Shown piece after piece: positions 11,061 through 23,454 of a stretch of 64,000 nt of DNA. Position 1 is the first letter of the stretch. Every line of letters starts with the position of its first letter. The notes beneath the pieces were generated by a model, which saw nothing but the letters and a program-made list of their open reading frames with translations, was not told the origin of the DNA and did no database searches. The DNA comes from Rotaria sp. Silwood1 (lineage: Eukaryota > Rotifera > Eurotatoria > Philodinida > Philodinidae). The stretch lies in NCBI GenBank assembly GCA_905250075.1, contig CAJNOP010000002.1, positions 7,243,565-7,307,564 of the forward strand, in the 5' to 3' direction. A program made the position numbers and the translations under genes.

Positions 11061-14000
11061 ATGGTACAATGGTTAATTATTATTCTTGTTTATGATTTTG
11101 CTATGCTTAAAGTTTGTCAAATTCATTGATAATTTGTTTTTTCTTCTTTTCCTATAAGATTTTTATTTAAATTTATATAGTTATCCTTAAGTGAAGTGAC
11201 ACTTTCATTACGTTTAATTCATTATAAAAATCGAAATGGTTTAACATATGAAAATCGTCCATGTGATACAAGACTTGAACATGATATCAATCGAGATGGT
11301 CGATGTGATACAGGATTTTTATTTTGTCTCGTACATTTACCATTTCAAAATCCACATAATTGTACATTAGGTGATCATTTTACGGGTTTTGTTGGTGGTG
11401 ATGATATACATTTTATTAATACTGATCAACAATTACAACGACGTTCTATTTTATCAATTAATAAAAAAAGACAAAGATCATCATTAATTTCTCTTTGGTT
11501 TCAACCAACAATTTATTTTCGTTTTAATTATCCAAAAGTAAACAATATTTTTTCATGTTTTTCTTCGATTAAATTTAACTTTCGTGTATTTTTTTTTTGT
11601 CGTGTATTAAGACTGGTATTGGTCTAATTGTTGAAGTATTTGATATAGATGATAATAATAATCAAAGTATCCATGATTCAATTGATTTTTATGGAAGAAC
11701 ATTAACTGATCTTAAACTTTATCGTTCAATTGAAGTAGCGAAACCACAAAAAATTTATCTTCAAAGTTTATTTGGTTCTTATACAAATTTAACTGTCGAC
11801 TTTTCAGTTTGTCATTTTATTGAATAGTCAAATTTTGAATCAATAATCTATTTATTTTTAGCTTTATTGTTCACCAAATTATTACGGTGATGATTGTGAA
11901 ACATTTTGTTCCGCAAATGAACAACGTTTTGAATGTGATTTAAATACTGGACGTAAAATTTGTAAACATGGATATTTTGGTCAAGATTGTCTTAGTGGTA
12001 AAACTTATAGAAGAATGCCAGATGAAAAAAAGTTCTTGTTTTTTTTTCTATTTGCAGATGTACGAGCATGTGAAGACCAACCTTGTGTAAATAATGGAAC
12101 ATGTGTTGTTTATCTTCGAAGTTATCTATGTCAATGTCAAAAAGGCTTTACCGGTCGATCTTGTGAGATTGGTAAATATTCTAAAGATGTTGTTGTTTTA
12201 GAGTATCAATGAATTGTTTTTCTTTACTTTGATTTGGTCCAGCTATAAAAACTATCTATCATATATGTAATCGAGCAACATGTATTCATGGTGATTGTTC
12301 ACGAGACGGACACTGTATTTGTCATATTGGTTGGACATCGGAAAATTGTAATCGAAGTCTTATAAGTATGTTCATAAAATATATTCAATAGATTAATCTC
12401 GGAAATTCTAAGCTTATGAGTAAATTCTTGAGTTGGATATGATTAGGTACATTTCGTATAAACTCGTGTGAATATTGTTCACTTGTGCTTCCTGTCTAAA
12501 CAAGGATGGCAGTTGAAAGTGTATTGCCAAAAACAAAAATGAGTCAAATCTTAGATTCTTAATTTGTTGTATGTCTATTAGAGATTATTTCGAATTGCAA
12601 CAAATACTCATGTTGTCTGACTATTTTGATCAAATTATTTTCATATTCATGAGATAATCACGAAGTCTATTGCTAACTTAAATATTGTAAAAACTTCGTT
12701 CTGTAATATACATAGATCTTAATTATTTATTTTATTTTCTTTATTTAATTTATTTAATTTCTAATTAAATTTATACAGAAGAAAGTGCTTGTGTAAGTCG
12801 TCCATGTTTACATAATTCAACATGTGAAAACTTGATTGATACCAATTCATTATCAGCTTATCGATGCCAGTGTCGAATTGGTTATATAGGTCGAAATTGT
12901 GAAGTTGGTAAGAATATTGAACATGGGTAGTTTTTTTTTCTTGATTTATTCATATTATTCATTATAACAAGCTATTGTTACATCTTGTGAACGAACACCA
13001 TGTATACATGGTCGATGTTTAAAAATTGATTTATATACAGAAATTTGTATTTGTGAAGATAACTGGACAGGAATTGATTGTTCACAACCTTTGTTCAGTA
13101 AGAATTTGAATTGAATGAACTATTTGTTTTTTTTTCAATTTAATTAGAGACACTTTTTTTTCTAGCTCCTGCAATAATTACTCCATTAGCTGATTCACAT
13201 AAAGATTTGGATACTGTTACAAGTGTGTCATCTGTACCTATAACAGCAATAAAATCGATAAAAAATTTAACACTTACACCTTTAACTATCGACTTACGTG
13301 ATTATCTTGATTGGTTAAAGGAAAATTATGCAATAAATAGACTAACAAATTCATATCCATCAATTACAACATCATCAATATCTCATAAAAATAGTAAAAT
13401 TAAAATAAAAATCAATTCATTTTGCTTTTAATCTTTTTTTTTTGCTGTAGAGTATTCACCATGTTTAAGTGCACCATGCCATCATAATTCTACTTGTATT
13501 CTGCAATCTGAACATAGTTTTCAATGTCTTTGTTCACCTTCATTTATCGGAATCTATTGTGAAATCGGTAAGCTCTTACTTTGGATTTCTAACCTTAAAT
13601 ATAATCTTTATAATTCATTCAGAAATATTAAATATTGCACATTTTCGTAAGTTTAGTTTGAATGTAGAACGAAAAAAAAAAGCATGTTGGAAAAATAATT
13701 TGTTTACATGTAAAATATTAGTTGTGATAAAATTCTTTTAGAAACAAATCCATGTGAAAGTTCACCCTGTCAACATCAGAGTATATGTATAACAAAATCA
13801 AATCATGATGTACAATGTATATGTCGACCACATTACACAGGCAAATATTGTGAATACCCTCGTATGTATTTTTCTTTTCTTTTTTATTAATTAAATGTTA
13901 AGATAGAGACAATTTTTTTTTTTAGCACCAATTCAACCACCATCATCTAATTCCCAATGTACTCGTCTTTGTCGCAACGGCGGCATTTGTCTAGTAAAAA

Positions 14001-15055
14001 TAGAATAATAATAAAAAAGATACCATAAAATTATTATTATTTCTATTTAGGTTGATGAATCCAATAAAGAACTATGCATATGTAAATCATCTTATACAGG
14101 TTTCTACTGTGAATTATCTAAAAATAACTGCAATGGTGAGTTAATTGATTTGGATTGGCTATTTTTTTGTATTTAGTAAGTCATGACTTTCAAAAACGAA
14201 CATCATTTTTTTTTCTTTCGACCGTATAATAAAAATATAAAGGTTAATTGTATGCTCTTTCAATTTTTGTTTTGTCCTCGCTCAAGGGTAAACGGGTGAA
14301 GTGCAAATAATCACTGATTTATATATATATGATTCATACATTCGAAAAATATAATATTATAAATGTGTATATGAAGAAAGCTGACTAACGCTACAGACAG
14401 TGACAGATTATTTTTTGCTTTTCTTCAAGCGTTCGAAGAAAGAGAAATCATTCGTCTGTGATAGATATGATCAAACACTTCTGTTGTACATTGCGCTTCG
14501 ATTAACTGAGGGGTTTGTTTTTATTTAGATTCATCATGCAATATTGATCCATGTATATCGAATCCATGTTTATCAAATGGTACATGTCAATCAATAATAT
14601 TATCAAAAAATTACACTTGTTCATGTCTTGAACAATATACAGGTGATAGATGTGAATTTTATATAGAATCAGATTCGCCATATGTTTTATCACGTGATAT
14701 TGCATTAAATTATGATGAAAATAATTCAAAAAGCTCAACAGATCTTTGGCCATTAGCTATTGTATTTGGTTATGTATTTTCTTTAATGTTAGTTTTTATT
14801 ATTATTTGGTTTCTATGGTATTAAAAAAACAATCTAGTTTTTTGATAATATTATTTTTAAATTGATTTATTTATTTTTTTTTTGTTAAGGTATGGATTAA
14901 CAATGCGTCCTCAATCATATTATCGTTCTGACATTCCATATGGTGAACGTACTACGGATCGTTATCAACCATATCGTTTAGGTGTTAGTAATCCACTTTT
15001 TTTTATAAACCAAGAATATAATTCAAATCCAATATCGAAAACTTTTTCAAATTAA
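11061..15055 (+). CDS. DSL-family Notch ligand (Delta/Jagged-like)
   Basis: Predicted type I membrane ligand of Notch, 767 residues from 15 exons: 11061-11111, 11181-11537, 11612-11806, 11862-11997, 12058-12171, 12243-12365, 12779-12907, 12972-13097, 13166-13393, 13451-13567, 13742-13861, 13926-13993, 14051-14135, 14529-14817, 14890-15055. All junctions are GT-AG and keep frame. Order: signal peptide (MVQWLIIILVYDFAMLK); an MNNL/C2-like N-terminal module (SLRLIHYKNRNG to about residue 200); a DSL domain with all six cysteines (204, 213, 217, 226, 235, 244); eight EGF-like repeats, mostly one per exon with phase-1 boundaries; a transmembrane helix at about 689-712; and a 55-residue tail. Exon 9 inserts a 76-residue Cys-free, Thr/Ser/Ile-rich spacer between EGF4 and EGF5. 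No Jagged-type Cys-rich (VWC) domain is seen, so Delta-like is likelier. AATAAA follows near 15128. Confidence 0.88.
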
Positions 15056-15233
15056 AACCTTTAATTTTTAGTGTGTTCATTTTTTTCTTTGAATACTTTT
15101 AGACATATTTCATTTGTTTGCTATTGAAATAAACACTTTTTTGTTGTCATTTTTCATTAGTACTATGTACAAATAATATAGGAAAAAAAATAAACAACAA
15201 CAGCACGAAAATAAAATAGATGAGCGATAATCA

Positions 15234-16066
15234 TCACCAACAATCCTTTTTTTCCGTTTCCATTGTATTAATATCCGATATTGAGCTTGACTCAGAATAT
15301 TCATGAAGACAATTCGTTGCTGTCGATGGTGATATTGAAGGAGGATCTTGATTCTAATAAAACAAAAAGATGAATATAAATTATTAGTAAGAAATAATTC
15401 TATAAATTTTACTTTTTCTTGTTCTAAAATATCAATAGTATCGACAAAAAGTGAATCGGGTGAATTAGATCGGCTTAAATCTTGCTGATCATCAACAAAA
15501 ACATCGACATGGACATTAGGCGATGATGTTCGAGCTTCATTTGTAGAAATGTCAGCTGTAAGAGAAAGAATTTAATTTTTTTTAAATGGTTTGTCTACTT
15601 TAGATTTGTTTTGTTTTTTACCTGATTGTGTTCGATTAATTTGTTTATAATTATTTTGAATTAGTAAAGGTGATGATGAAAATGATGAAGACATTTGTTG
15701 TGGTTGCATGACAACAGGCGAACGCATATCCGGATGTTCAAGCATATTTGGTACACTTTTTCCACCTTCACTTTCAACGATATTTTCATTTGTATTCGAA
15801 GTTTTTATTGTTAATAAACGTCGTTGAATTTCATCATCAAGTGCTGATGATTTTATAGTTACTTCAGGATGTTCAAAGATACGTTCATCACTGTGAGATG
15901 AGTTTAATTGTCGACTACTGTTTGATGACAATAATCTTCTTGAATAAATTAAAAGAAAAAAGAAAACTATTAATATAGTCATAAAAACAATAAGTGAGAA
16001 TTAATTTACTCGTAATAATTAACTAATTGTTGATCTTTATTATTATTATTGTTATTATTATTATTA

Positions 16067-16098
<32 letters not shown>

Positions 16099-17276
16099 CC
16101 AAGTAAATTTTCGTGTACGATGTGAATTGATATCTTGTAATGATGTTGAAGTAGACATCGTATTTTTTGTTGTTGTTTCTTGAGTTTGTTCACTCAATTT
16201 AACGTTTGGTATACGACGAACTGATGTATAATCAATTTCTATCGGAAAGACAAATTAAACTATTTATGTAAGATCAATGTCGTATTTCTTTTTACAATGA
16301 TAAGAATAAAAACTATCTGCGCATAACTTATTGCTGTTCTTTCAAATGAAAAATGTGAGTGTATAGCTCACCTATGTAGATTTACATGCATCATAAACAA
16401 TCAAAGAGGAAAATGGTTTTATCGCCAGGAACCTACAATGTATGAGCTTGAAGTGAAAAAAAGTGCCTTTTTTTCTCTTTTTTATAATTGAAATATTTAT
16501 GCATTGAATCGTATTGCACAGTAGAAAATGAGAAAAATAGACGAAGAATTTATTGAGAAAAGAAAAATGGTGGTCTGTGTAAAAAAAAGAAAAAAGAAAG
16601 CTAATCCTATTGCGTTTCACAACTATTGAGAAAAAAATGCAAGTATATAATTGAGAAGGATTATAAAATCTATTTTTTATTGAAATTCTTAATGAAAAAA
16701 AACTAGGTTATTGTCAATCCACTTGTTTTACGTACGCTTATTCCTGATTACAATGCCTATTGAGAGAAAAGAAAAGTGAATGTCACATGAATAAATTATA
16801 TTTTTTTAACCAGACAATTATGTTTACTCTCTCATATACTACTCAAGATGGCTTCTCTCAATGATTTTAACGAGACAAAAAGAAGAATAGTGACATTAAT
16901 TGTATACGACCCCATGTCATATAAAGATGAAAAGACTTAGTGAAAAATAAATATGTGACATACGTTTATTGTTACTCGCTGAAGAAAGACATGAATAGAA
17001 ATAAAAATCAAGCAACACATCCGGTTTTAGCTTGTTAGAGAAGAAAATCTCTTTGATGACTAGAAGAAAATAATTCAGTAAAATGACAATATGACGTTAT
17101 GCACCTTTCTTTCCAGTTGTTTTAATATGTCAAGAAAAAAAAAAGATTACACCAGTACGTGCAAACATTTTCTTTTTATAGGAGAAAAAAAAAGACTACT
17201 TCAATTATTTCCAATAGAACAAAACATAAAAGTAAACAAATATTTTATGTAACAATATGCACTTACGATAGAACAT
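15234..17276 (-). CDS. Disordered Asn-rich protein of unknown function
   Basis: Five exons in minus order: 17276-17267, 16238-16010, 15938-15622, 15555-15413, 15353-15234, giving 272 residues. The four downstream exons join with intact frame and GT-AG ends. The 10-base first exon (ATG TTC TAT C, then GTAAGT) is tentative: it fits phase 1 but implies a 1-kb intron. The protein starts MFYQIDYTSVRRIPNV. It contains a run of about 20 asparagines encoded by AAT repeats, then low-complexity Ser/Gln/Asp-rich sequence (DEIQRRLLTIKT; MSSSFSSSPLLIQNN; SISDINTMETEKKDCW at the end). No domain, signal peptide or membrane helix. It converges on the DSL ligand gene with 178 bases between stop codons. No function can be assigned. 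Confidence 0.6.
16037..16098. repeat. TTA/TTG trinucleotide repeat coding for poly-Asn
   Basis: About twenty tandem TAT/TTA-phase triplets with occasional GTT interruptions. On the minus strand they read as AAT and AAC codons inside the unknown protein at 15234-17276. Confidence 0.85.
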
Positions 17277-19481
17277 TTAATATGATCGAAAATGATGACG
17301 ATAAAATTGACAAATGAAGAATCATTAAGTATTACGATGTCCAACCGATAAAATACTCAGTTGTGTTCTCGTATTTTCCTTTCTTTTTTTGCTTTACCGA
17401 AAAAAAGAACAACGACTGGTTGCCAGACGATGGCCTAGTCTCACAATAGGACTACTTTGATAGATCAGTGGCATTTTTTTCTATTCCTTGACACCCAATC
17501 ACTATATGTATGTATGATGAGGACGATTATTATTATTATTACTATTATTACTTGTTTCCATGTTGGATTTTTCGTTCGTCGTTCTTCTTCTTCTTTCTCT
17601 TTTTTTTTATCCTTTATTTTCTGCTTGACACGGCCACAAATAATCGAGCTGGCCGAAAGCAAAAAGACAAATGCGCGATCTCCTCCTCTATTCTCGTTAA
17701 CTCGATCAGATGCCACATAGATAAGCACATATATAATGAAACAGAGGAAAAAAGAGATACTAAAAACAATAATATACTTTTCTTTGATTAATGCTTGGAA
17801 ATCGCAAAATAAGAAATAAGAATTGATATAATAGAAAACATTTTTTCATTTAATGAAAGATGAAACGAATGACAAATAAAATACCACTTTTCTTCTTTGT
17901 TTATGTTTCTTTTTTATTTATTTTTCAATGAAAGAATAACTTGAAAGGAATCATGCTTTTCTAAAACATCCGAACATTTCCGTAATCAAGGAGGAAAAAA
18001 AAATTATCTCTATAAACAGACAGACAAGCAATCTACTCGTTCTTACTCAACCTTGTCCCATCAGTCATGTTTCTTTTTTAGCGCAATCAAAAACAAAAAT
18101 AAAAAGAACGCAATGATGGCAATATTGCATGCATGATATGCTATCTTGAAACAAAAGATAAAAGAAAGACATACATCGTATATCGATCATCACACGCTTT
18201 GTTATGTTGACAATCAATCGTAGTTTTTTCTTCTCTACATTCTGCAATATCGTTGGCGTTTGTATATTTGATATCCAATAATAGCAACTACCGTAACTGA
18301 TGGCAGTCAAGATACGTAAAAGAAAAAGAAACAATAAGCTCAACTAGGGTACACTTTTTTTGATTGAACCATTGGGGAATATATACTAACAATTCACAAA
18401 TAATAAAATGATTACGAAGACGTTTCTGCCATTCTTCGTTACTTATTCAATCTATTTTTGAAACTTTTCCTAGGATTAGATAACGATTAACGTATCGTGC
18501 ATCGATGTAGGAGGTCGCCCGGACGTCAACGGAAGTTCACTGAAAAATTTAATTGAATTACTCAAGCAGAGATATTCTTCATTTACATCAGCCTTATGCA
18601 GGAAGCCGAGCATTAAACGAAGTTACTTTTATGTAAAATTTAGGACAAAATGACTTTCTTTGAACTTACTTGGTTTCGAAAGAATCATTCAGTGTTAAAA
18701 ATAGATTGTTGTACGAAACTCAGTCAGTCAATCACCCGCTAGATAGTTAAAAATGTATATGCAAAATGCACGATTCAGGAAAACGGTTGAGAGCTAGAGA
18801 GAATAATAGAGAGAGAGAGAGTAAGCAAAGTAAGAGAAGATTGGTAGATTTTTCTTTCTTCTTTTCTCTGTTACATTCTTTCGACACTCATCATTGAAAG
18901 ACAGAAAAAAAGCCTAGAGAAAAGAAAGAAAAGAAAGTGATGCGTATGTATGGGTTGTTTTTAAAAATAATGTGTACAAGTCCAGAACGTCTACGCCAAA
19001 AGAAAAGGTCGTTAATAAATACATATTCCTTTTTTTCCTTTATTTTCAATTGCTGACTGTTTTTTTCTCTACTTACAAACTTGTCTGTCAATTACCTTGA
19101 AAGAAATAACATTTTTTTTTTCATCAAACCCCCCATACGTTGTGTGCATGCTGGAATGAATGGTATAAACAAACTTCCATCAAACTCATCCATTCCTTAC
19201 ATGTCTATATATGTATGTACCGAGCAGACAACGGCATGTTATCTTTTTTCAAGATGAAGTGACAAAAGAATCAAGAATGTAATTGAGATAGATAGGAATG
19301 GTGCATACATTATGACACATTTATTACCATATTAAACGAGCTATAAGTGCAAATTAAAACAAATGAAACAATAAAAAAAAAGACCTGAAAAACCTGAATG
19401 AACTAATATATTATTCGTCTTACTGTCACATACGGTTGTTACTTAATTATGTTTTTCTTACCATGTTTTACGTCAAACTTA

Positions 19482-19520
19482 TATATATATAGATATATAT
19501 AGATATATATATATCTATAT
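19482..19520. repeat. Palindromic TA/TAGA simple repeat
   Basis: Alternating ATATAT with interspersed AGAT and ATCT units, largely self-complementary. Confidence 0.7.
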
Positions 19521-20937
19521 TAATAGGTTTTCTGTACTGTATCTTCTTTCTCAACCAGAAAGAAGAAAAAACTAAATGACAGAGTAACACTTCTCGTTTT
19601 GAATTATTCTTAATAACTTAATAGTTACCTGTCAACAATTATGTCGTTTGTAAGCTACATATGTTTGATGTTGATGATCATGCAAGATTGTTAAGATTTT
19701 CCAAAAAAAAAAAATTCCACCTACACATCGGTTTAATTTAGTCTCCTTAATAAATGCATTCTCAGTTAATAATGTCTTTGATTTAATGCTATCAGCAAGG
19801 TTAATTACGAAACAACAAGACCAAAAAAAAAAGGAAATATTTATTTCAAACAACAATTCAACTATATTTTAATATTCAGACTTTGTTTTTGGCATTAGAT
19901 AGCATAGATTTTTCTTCCAAAAGAATCTAATTTACATGAATTATTAATATAGGGTATGTTGATAATATTATTAAGTATATCATAATGAAATATATAAAGC
20001 TATTCAGTTCAATTATTCTAGAACGGATGTTTTACGGAAGTTTACCACATACTTTCATATCAATAACAATATAGTGTCGAGATCCTGTAAGAGATGTGAT
20101 AATGCGTAGGTAGATAATAGTAATAGAGCGAAATAATCAGAGTCAATGAATTCCGTTCTTTGCTTAAATACTTTTATGATGTAAGAATAAAAAAGGTTAT
20201 TAGGAGACGGACAAACTAAATAACTGTATTAAAGTAAATCATGTTTCTTATATGAACAACTAGTTGATTGTCACAAATTTCTGTCTTCCAATTAACTTCC
20301 TTGTCTTATTTCATTCATGATGTAATGAATTATTACCATCAAGATATTCTTGACTCTTTTGAGAATTGTAATTGTTGTAAATAATCACAAAAATTTCTTA
20401 ATATAATTAATTATTTCATGAGACTTTTTTCCTATTGAAAATATATAATTATTTGATTATTTTCTCAATTATAAGGACATTTTATTGAGCTTTCGAATCG
20501 ATAAATAGTTACCTAAAAATAAAATAATTAGAACTTGTATTGTTTTTTATCTATATACAGAAAATACAGAAAGAAAAATATAATCTCATAAAGCAATAAA
20601 AAAAAATCTGTTTTATTATACTTTTTCTTTTTATAATGATACGAAGTTATCTAATCGCTTAAGCACTTGAAGAAGAATTTCTACTTTATTATCTGATAGA
20701 TAATATAATTTAGCCTGGTGAAATATCATCTTCATGGCGTTTCAATAGATTAGTATTGACTTAATGCCAAGAGCTAAAAGACGTTAATGCGAGGTATCAA
20801 TGAGTAATTATGTCATATTGACTCTTTAAATTTGCTCACTATTCTCGTTGGCCTTTTTTCAACCTACAATCTTTGATCTAGTGTATTAGCTTTTTTTATT
20901 TGAAGATATCTGGAATATACTATTTCTTGCAATTTCA

Positions 20938-20960
20938 TATATATATATATATATATATAT
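20938..20960. repeat. (AT)n microsatellite
   Basis: Uninterrupted AT dinucleotides, about 11 units. Confidence 0.85.
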
Positions 20961-23454
20961 TCTTTATAAAATGTTGATTTCTATAATTCTGCTCCTATAT
21001 TTCATATAAAGTAATTAGCAAAGAGATTATTTTACATGTCATTATAATGTTTTTCAAACTCAACTTTAAAGTTTCTTTCAATATATATTCCATTTCTTTC
21101 GATTGATAAAGTTTTTTAATCTATATATTGATGGCAATATATAAATGCTATCTATATTTGACATTTTTTACTGCTCATTATCTTGAATGTCGTTTATTTT
21201 ATCATTGCAAAGCTGACTCATATACATAAATATGTACTCTTTTTTCTTTACGTATAAAAAATCAATTTATTCATTGTTTAAGATCGTGTTTTATGAACAA
21301 AATAATAGTTTTTAATAATAATTTTTCTCTTGTCGAAATGTTTTTACATTGACATTACATCTCGACTATTTGTGATATTCGATTAGTGTATGTTAAAAAC
21401 AAAGCATGTAACATATGATATAATATATATATATATGTTAATATGGACATTTTTTGTGTGATTAGATTTCTAAATGAAAAGGTTGGCAAAAGAATTGATT
21501 AAACAGCAATGCTTTATTGTAATATTACGACTTTTTTTGATAAGTCATGCTCGTTTGCATGAGTTTAAAGTTAATGATATATGCTCTATTACTATCCATC
21601 AAGAAATACAATGTTCTCCATTATTTTTCGATGAATTCTAGAATACAAGTAGTTAGGAACATGAGATTTTTTTTCCTCCGGAAGAACGAAAAGGAAAACG
21701 TGAAACCATGTAAAAACTAATCTACTAAAAACAAAGTATATATTAGTCACTTAACAATAAACTTATTCAAAACCATGACAATAAGTTTTAAAACATCAAA
21801 AACCAGTAATTTCATCGTCATCATACAGAATTCTTCTATTCTAAATACAGCAACGTCAATATATAATGTTATTGAGTACAGTTGATGTAGAGACACCATC
21901 TACTATATATATATATATATCTGACGTTCGAATCCATTATCTTGCAAGTTTAAAAATCTAGAATATTTATATTTTACTACAATATTCAGTGAAATTCGAA
22001 AATACAAATAGCAACTACTTTTATGAACTGATCTATCAAGTGTTTATATAGGTTCACGTCGTCCAATTCGCTCTTTCAAATGGTAACAACAGAAGTTCTC
22101 TAATTACTTCTGCTCTGGAGTTATCAAAAAGCAATGGAGTATATCATGTTACTATAAATGAACAGCAGTTATAACACCATTTGTCATATATAATTTTTTT
22201 TTCCATTGTAAAAAATAAAAAATGATTCTATTTAGTGTAATAACAAGAGTAGATAATGTCTTAATCCATCCGACCGTGAAACTAATGAAGTAAATGACTA
22301 GATCAATGAGTCTAAGAATAATGAATTATTTTCAATTGAAAAAGTGCATTTTTTATTTTTTGATATGATGAATAATCGCTTCGGAATTTTGTATTACTAA
22401 ATAACTTAATATAAAGATCTTGTGAAAAACAAAACTGTTTAAATTAATAGTAATTATTGTTATCAGAAGATTTTGTTTAATATCAATGACACTAATAATG
22501 TTCATGTGACAATTTCTATCTGTGATTGCCTATCACAATACCTCCATTAAAAAAAATCTATGACTATTTGTTTTTCATTATTGGTTATTCTTAAACCAAT
22601 GATACAATGTTATTGTGATAATCATCAAAGCATGTAATTTACATAATTTCGTAGTAAAGTAACTCAGATGATTTGATCATTTTGAGTCTTAGATAATATA
22701 TATTACACTAAACTATCAAGTGACTAAATTTTTCGTTCGTATCCAAAAAACATGCCGATAGAAGAGAAAATAATAGGAAATAGAATCCGTATATTTTGTG
22801 TTAGCGTCATCAGATATCACTTTATGACGCTAACTTACTTATATTGTACTGAATTTTTTCCCTTTCCTGTTTAATATACACTGTCCTGTTAATGACCTTG
22901 AGAACATATGATGACCGTCTTCTTTCTTTTGCGTCTTTCTTTTTTTCTATGGCGCTTTTTGATTTTCCTTTCTCATGACCTATTTATGATCTTGTTTTTC
23001 TGTTTTTTCGTTATTTATATTTAGGCGTGTGTTTTTCTTCGTTAACTACACATCTTTCTCCTCATTATTATTATCATCTTTATTATTGTATTGTTGGTTG
23101 TTGATTATTGCGATATTTTATTATTTTCAAAATAAAATTCATTAAACACAATAAATATTTTCAATTGATGCATATGTTACAACAATAGAGTAAGGGAGTC
23201 AATCTATGCAAGCTGTCTAATCTCTGAGTAGACTAAATAATTAGCTCTGCTACTATACATTCCCCAAACGAGAGTCTTACATTTTGGCTATTGTTTTCAA
23301 ATTTTTTTTCTCTTAGAACATTTATAAATTTAATGCATCAACATACGTATATATACATCTTATCTTGTCATTTTTTCTTTATCATGATATATTTGTATCG
23401 AAGAATTGTCTTCTGTCTTTTTTAAGTGTTGTCGCTGCTGCAAAGTGATAAAAA

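Larger units (their letters stand above)
17277..23454. other. Long gene-free stretch
   Basis: About 6.2 kb with no supportable gene. Frames at 17457-17791 run through (ATT)n and TTC-rich simple sequence. Other content: a GA run near 18800-18825, TA microsatellites at 19482-19520, 20938-20960 and 21900-21920, and many A/T homopolymers. The last 500 bases probably hold the promoter of the gene at 23455. Confidence 0.5.

Noticed and set aside
17457..17791. Open frames of 87-93 codons on both strands
   Set aside because: They run over (ATT)n and (TTC)n simple repeats, and long frames on both strands come from the repeats.
18065..18343. 92-codon minus frame as an upstream exon of the Asn-rich gene
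   Set aside because: No compatible donor and phase to the exon at 16238; composition random.
21921..21945. GACGTTCGAATCC as a tRNA T-arm
   Set aside because: No acceptor, D or anticodon stems can be formed with the 70 bases around it, which include a TA microsatellite.
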